Shown: positions 44,501-50,500 of the stretch, in pieces | How positions within the stretch are numbered: position 1 is the stretch's first letter | Layout: each line of letters begins with the position of its first letter | Source of the DNA: Plutella xylostella | Lineage: Eukaryota > Arthropoda > Insecta > Lepidoptera > Plutellidae | NCBI RefSeq assembly: GCF_932276165.1 | Contig: NC_063986.1 | Coordinates: 12,040,501 to 12,104,500 of the forward strand | DNA length: 64,000 nucleotides | Direction: 5' to 3' | The notes under the pieces: generated by a model | What the model saw: the letters and a program-made list of their open reading frames with translations, nothing else | Databases searched by the model: none | Told to the model about the DNA's origin: nothing | Translations under genes and position numbers: made by a program

Positions 44501-47500
44501 ATTATTTTGGCTTCACTCGAGCGTCTTCCGAGAAATATCACCTGTTCCATTGAGAATGTTATAATTGTACTAGGTCTTTCTTTATCAATGAAATATCTTA
44601 CTAGTAGATGGGTAGGTAGGTATATACATTATGCATGCGGCTCATCTTCTGAAGAAGTTCCCTAACTATCTATTGATAATATTGACGTAAATTCAATACC
44701 TATGTTATGTTATTATTAATAATATTAAATAAATGTTAACAAGCGGTACCACTTTGATCGTTAAAGTAAATAAAGTATGCTTTTATAATTATCACTTATT
44801 ATTTTATCGCACCACGACAGTGTTGCTAACGACTACCACTACAGTCCGTGCCATATCCATAAGTCAGTCAGGTTTTTAGTAAGTATTAAATTCACCAGAG
44901 ACCTACTATATACCCCCGCGATTATCAAAACTTCATGCATGAAAATTCTTGTTTACAGCAGCCCTTTTCCAATGGTTACCTGTAACATTGGAAGCGTCCG
45001 CAACATTCATGCACCAACAACAAACATTTGCAACCTGTGTGCTATCAATTTGGTTACCGTTATCGATGCAACATGCCTGGCCATTTATTGTGCGAGTATT
45101 ATTTGAATGTCATGCGATAGTGTGCGGCGCGGCCGGCGGCGCCGCGGCGGTCGTAAACACGAGGGTCAGGGGTCAGCGCAGACAGCCGGCCCGTGCCCCC
45201 GGCGCCGCTAACCGTGCCCCCGGGCCGCTGGCTGTGCCCCCACCTCGCTAGCTGTGCCCCCGCCCCCGCTAGCTAAGCCCCGCTAATGTGCCGACGCACT
45301 CGGGATGCATCTGGCGCCGCTATCTCGCGATGTGGCGCATTACCTCTGTGCTCCGGTAATCCTCGCTATCGTCACAGATAGCGCGCACTCGCGGCGCGTC
45401 GAGTGCACGGGGAACTGGGTTACTGTGGCGCGATCCACGCATACCTACGTGCACCAGACTTTGTATTGCGTGAGTTTTACTCCAAATAGCAGAGCTTTAG
45501 AATAGAGATATAATGCCAAAACAACAAAGGAAAATATATACTTGAAAGCCTCCCCAAGTCTTGCGGACGTACTTATGCAATGTCCAAGTATTGATGATTG
45601 AATTACCGCACGGGCTCTTTGCTCAATGATGGACTTCCCATGTTGTCTGTAATGGGCCATTAGATTGGTAGTATTGGTGCATTAGATGGAGGCTAATCGC
45701 GCGCTCGCATGTCGCGAGGTTCGTACCTCCGTAACGATGCATCGCTGTATCTGCTGCGATTCCTATCTGTTTATTACCACTTAGCCATTATTTGCATGTA
45801 TCTGCATATATATATTTGTATCATTTCTCCGGCTGTAACCGAGAAAGCACCAATGCATTGAATACCTATGAAGGAGCCCTAAGTATTCGCGACGCAGTGA
45901 TCTGAATTCACTCTAGATACCTAGCGCTGGCAAATGCTTCACAGTACTTAGTTGAATCCTAATCTAGGTTATAACGTGTGCTGCATTTTGGTGTTATACT
46001 TATTGATCTTGTTTACAGCTTGTCGCTCACGTCCGTAGGTACAAACCCTAGTTACCCTACACGTGCCCCCTGGGTGGTGCTAACGAGTGACAACGCCGAA
46101 TGTCGGGCGGCGGTAAATCGACCCGACCTCCTCTCCGAGCAGAGGCGGCGATCTCCCGCCGTAAAAAAGGAGAATCACCAACACGCCTGCCAAGCGCGGT
46201 GATTATGGCAAATACACCTCCTAATGATGGAAAAAACAAAGCCCCGGCCCCCAGTCCCCGGCAGCCCCGCTATCCCGGACTCCGGTAGCGGTCACGGTAA
46301 CGGCGGGGCAGGGGGTGCGAAGAATCTCCGGCAGAGAGTCGGCTACCAGCCCAACCGACCCTTGCACCTGGCAACATATAACGCACGGACACTGAGGGAA
46401 GACGTGAAGATAGAGGAGCTGGAAGAGGAAATCAGCAAGTTAAAATGGGACATTATAGGGTTATCCGAAGTCCGACGAGAGGGAGAGGATACGGAAATTC
46501 TCCAGTCCGGAAACTTGCTGTACCACCGGGAGGGCGACCAACTGTCCCAAGGGGGTGTCGGGTTCATCGTCAACAAGTCCCTCGTCAACAACATCGTTGA
46601 AATCGGAAGTGTGTCGACACGGGTTGCGTACCTCATCCTGAGAATATCTAAACGATACTCAATGAAGGTCATACAGGTTTACGCACCCACATCTAAGCAC
46701 ACCGATGATGAGGTCGAACTTGCGTATGAAGACGTATCGTCTGCCCTGCGTAAGTTCACTACTCATTTCACGGTGGTGATGGGAGACTTTAACGCGAAAC
46801 TCGGAAAACAAGAAGGCGGCGAGACGAAAGTGGGGTCACATGGATTTGGAGTCAGGAACCATCGTGGGCAAATGCTGGCTGACTTCTTGGAGAAGGAGGG
46901 CCTCTATATGATGAACTCCTTCTACAAGAAGAAGCCACAAAGGAAGTGGACGTGGATTAGCCCCGATGGGAAGACTAAAAACGAGATCGACTTCATATTG
47001 ACGGATAAGAAGCACATATTCAATGATGTCTCAGTGATCAGTAGGGTTAAGACCGGCAGCGATCACCGACTCGTAAGAGGCACTTTGAATATAAACTGCA
47101 AAATAGAACGCTCCCGTCTAATGAAGTCCACGCTCCGTCCTACTCCTGCTCAAATCCAGGATCCCGAAAGCTTTCAGTCTGAGCTTTGCGACCGCCTGAT
47201 ATGTTTAGAGAATTGCGTTACAGTTGACGATTTAAATAATAGGTTTGTGGAAACTGTCCGAGAAGTAGGATCGAAATATTTTTCGTCCCGAACCAACCGA
47301 GGACCTCAAAAACTCTCAGATGGGACTCTGAGTCTCATAAGAGAACGGAGAGAAATGAGGTTGCAGTCTTCAGTTGATATGGTCGAATACAGACGTCTAA
47401 ACAGACAGATCGCCAAAACAAGACGTTGCGATATGAGACGCTACAATTGCAAGCGCATTCAAGACGCAATAGAGCAAAACAAGGGCTCCAAAGTCTTTGC

Positions 47501-50500
47501 TAGAGATCGATCTGTTCGGCAGACTCTGTTGACCCAACTGAAGACCGACACTGGCAACACCGTTTCATCAGTGCCCGAAATTCTGGGAGAAATTGAGAGA
47601 TTCTACGGACAGTTATACACCACAACACAAAACCCTATTACCAGCGGTGCTCACGACAGCCGAGCGCCACTCACCCGACACTATACCGAAGATATTCCGG
47701 ACGTCAGTCTAGACGAGATTAGTATAGCTCTCAAACAGCTAAAAAACAACAAAGCTCCGGGAGATGATGGAATAACGACAGAACTTCTGAAAGCCGGCGG
47801 TAGACCGATTTTAATAGCACTTCGGAGGCTGTTTAATTCCGTCATACTCGAAGGCACAAGCCCGGAGGCATGGAGCAGAAGTGTAGTGACTTTGTTCTTC
47901 AAGAAAGGCAACAAAGCCCTATTGAAGAATTATAGACCCATTGCACTTCTGAGCCATGTGTACAAGCTGTTTTCGAGAGTTATTACGAATCGTCTCGAGC
48001 AAAGACTCGACGACTTCCAGTCACCCGAACAAGCCGGGTTCCGAAAAGGCTATAGTACCATAGATCACATACACACGCTTCGGCAGGTTATACAGAAGAC
48101 CGAGGAGTATAATCTACCTTTATGTCTAGCGTTTGTGGACTATGAGAAAGCCTTTGATTCTATTGAGCTCTGGGCGATGCTTCAATCCCTTCAGCGGTGC
48201 CATATAGACTATCGCTATATCGAGGTGTTGAGATGTATGTACAATGCTGCCACAATGTCAGTTCGATTACACGAACATAGCACAAAACCGATCCAGTTGC
48301 AAAGGGGCGTGAGACAGGGAGATGTTATTTCTCCGAAACTGTTCACCTGTGCACTGGAAGATGTTTTTAAGCTTGTAGAGTGGAAAAGACTGGGCATTAA
48401 CGTCAATGGCGAATATATCTCTCATCTACGATTTGCTGATGACATAGTTATTATGGCGGAAACGCTGGAGGAGTTAGGCGAAATGCTCACAGACCTCAAT
48501 GATGCCTCTAAACAAGTTGGGCTGAAAATGAACATGGACAAGACAAAGGTCATGTCAAACGAACATGTTTCATCATCGCCCGTAACTGTAGGAGGTGTCA
48601 CCATCGAAGTTGTTGATCAGTATCCCTACCTAGGACAAGTGATCCGATTAGGAAAATCCAACTTCGATAAAGAGGTAGCTCGTAGAATCCAACTCGGATG
48701 GGCAGCGTTCGGGAAATTACGACACATCTTCACTGAAAACATACCTCAGTGTCTGAAAACAAAAGTTTTCAATCAGTGCGTGTTGCCAGTGATGACTTAC
48801 GGAGCCGAGACGTGGTGCTTCACCAAAGGGCTTATCCACAAGCTCAGAGTTGCTCAGCGTGCTATGGAAAGGGCTATGTTAGGCGTGTCCCTGCGAGATA
48901 GGATTCGTAATGAAGAAATCCGCAGGAGAACTAAAGTTACCGACATAGCCAAAAGGATTAGCACGCTGAAGTGGCAATGGGCTGGCCACGTAGCCCGCAG
49001 AGCCGACGACCGCTGGAGTAGAAAGGTTCTGGAGTGGAGACCCCGTGTCGGCAAACGGCGTGTCGGTCGCCCCCCAACCCGTTGGTCTGATGATCTGCGG
49101 AAGGTAGCGGGAAGCCGCTGGATGCAGATGGCGGGTGACCGTTTGGGGTGGCGATCGTTAGGAGAGGCCTATGTCCAACAGTGGACTACGGAAGGCTGAG
49201 AGAGAGAGAGAGAGAGAGACTTATTGATCATTCTCTTTATGGCTACGGTTGTAAGGTTGCTTTTAATGCGAAAGCTAGACAAGTTGTCGATCAATTGCGT
49301 GCACATTCTTCGCATTACACGCCCCACATGGGACGGTATCTGCGGATCGCATCTGCAATTGTGCACTCGACTCGGAGCGCTTTGATTCCCGACAGCGGCG
49401 AGTAAACACTACTCACTAATTACAGACCGCATTGCAAATTCTAATTGAGAGGAGCTTATTATTTATTAGGGTTAACTCTTGAACGTTTATGTTTATTGAA
49501 AGCATTGTGATGTACTGAATAGATTTTCAAACAAAAATCTTATCACAAATCGTTGTTTATACGATAAGCACCAATTTTTTTAATCCTTCCAAAGTTTTTA
49601 CTGTGAAAGACCCCCATGATCCCCACCTTACCAAACCCAACCCAACCATCTGTTCCAAACCAACACTCTACTCACCGCACTGTCATACTCGCGGCCGATC
49701 CCTCGCACCACCTCCTCCTTGAAGCCGGTCATGTTGGCGAAGAAGGTCTTGAGGTCGCCGCCGGTGCGCGCGGAGTACTCGGTGTACAGCAGCAGCGCCT
49801 CGGCCTGGGTGTCTCGGAGTCGGGCGCGCAGCTCCACGCTGGACCGCTGCTCCACCGCCTCCGCCGAGCCCGCCTCCGACACCTCCACCTCCACCCACGG
49901 GGACGAGGGCTGGAAGGAGAAGAAAAGATTGTATGTGAATTGAAAGACAGAATGCTACTGAGGGCTGCCTGATAATAAGAGACCTATGTGACTTGCTGGG
50001 TACTTGACTGAAGGAAGGTGGAAGTAAAGGTTTAAGAGAGGAATGCCAAGAAAGACGTGGATGGTTGGCGTGAAAGAAAATGTGATAGAGTGTGGAGTGA
50101 ATGAAAGTATGACTGGCGATAGGGTAAAATTACGTGTCATGACGGGAAAAGCTGACCGTAAACCAGGAGGAGGCTAGAGAGACGAAGAAGAAGAAGAGAA
50201 ACTTAAATAGAGAAGCTTACAATTTAAGGAACAAATTTGGTAATAACCTTAATTATTTAGATAATAACAATAAAAGAAACACACATTAGTAAATTATTTT
50301 TATCGATTACCGAAGTTTGCAAATTAAACTTAAGACAATGATGCAACAACAGATCCATGACAAATTGATTGTCTTCATATTTCAGAACACGGAAACAATC
50401 AAATTAATGAAGGTATAGTTTTAATTAATTTGCAAATTCAGTAAAATAACAAATAAATTGGTGTTATTAATCTTTGATATTATTGATCTGTGTGACAGAT

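Noticed and set aside
44949..45251. 100-codon frame ending in Pro/Arg-rich sequence
   Set aside because: No splice context or recognisable domain; the GC-rich repeat patch explains the second half.
49616..49972. 118-codon plus-strand frame
   Set aside because: Antisense shadow of gene B exon 2.
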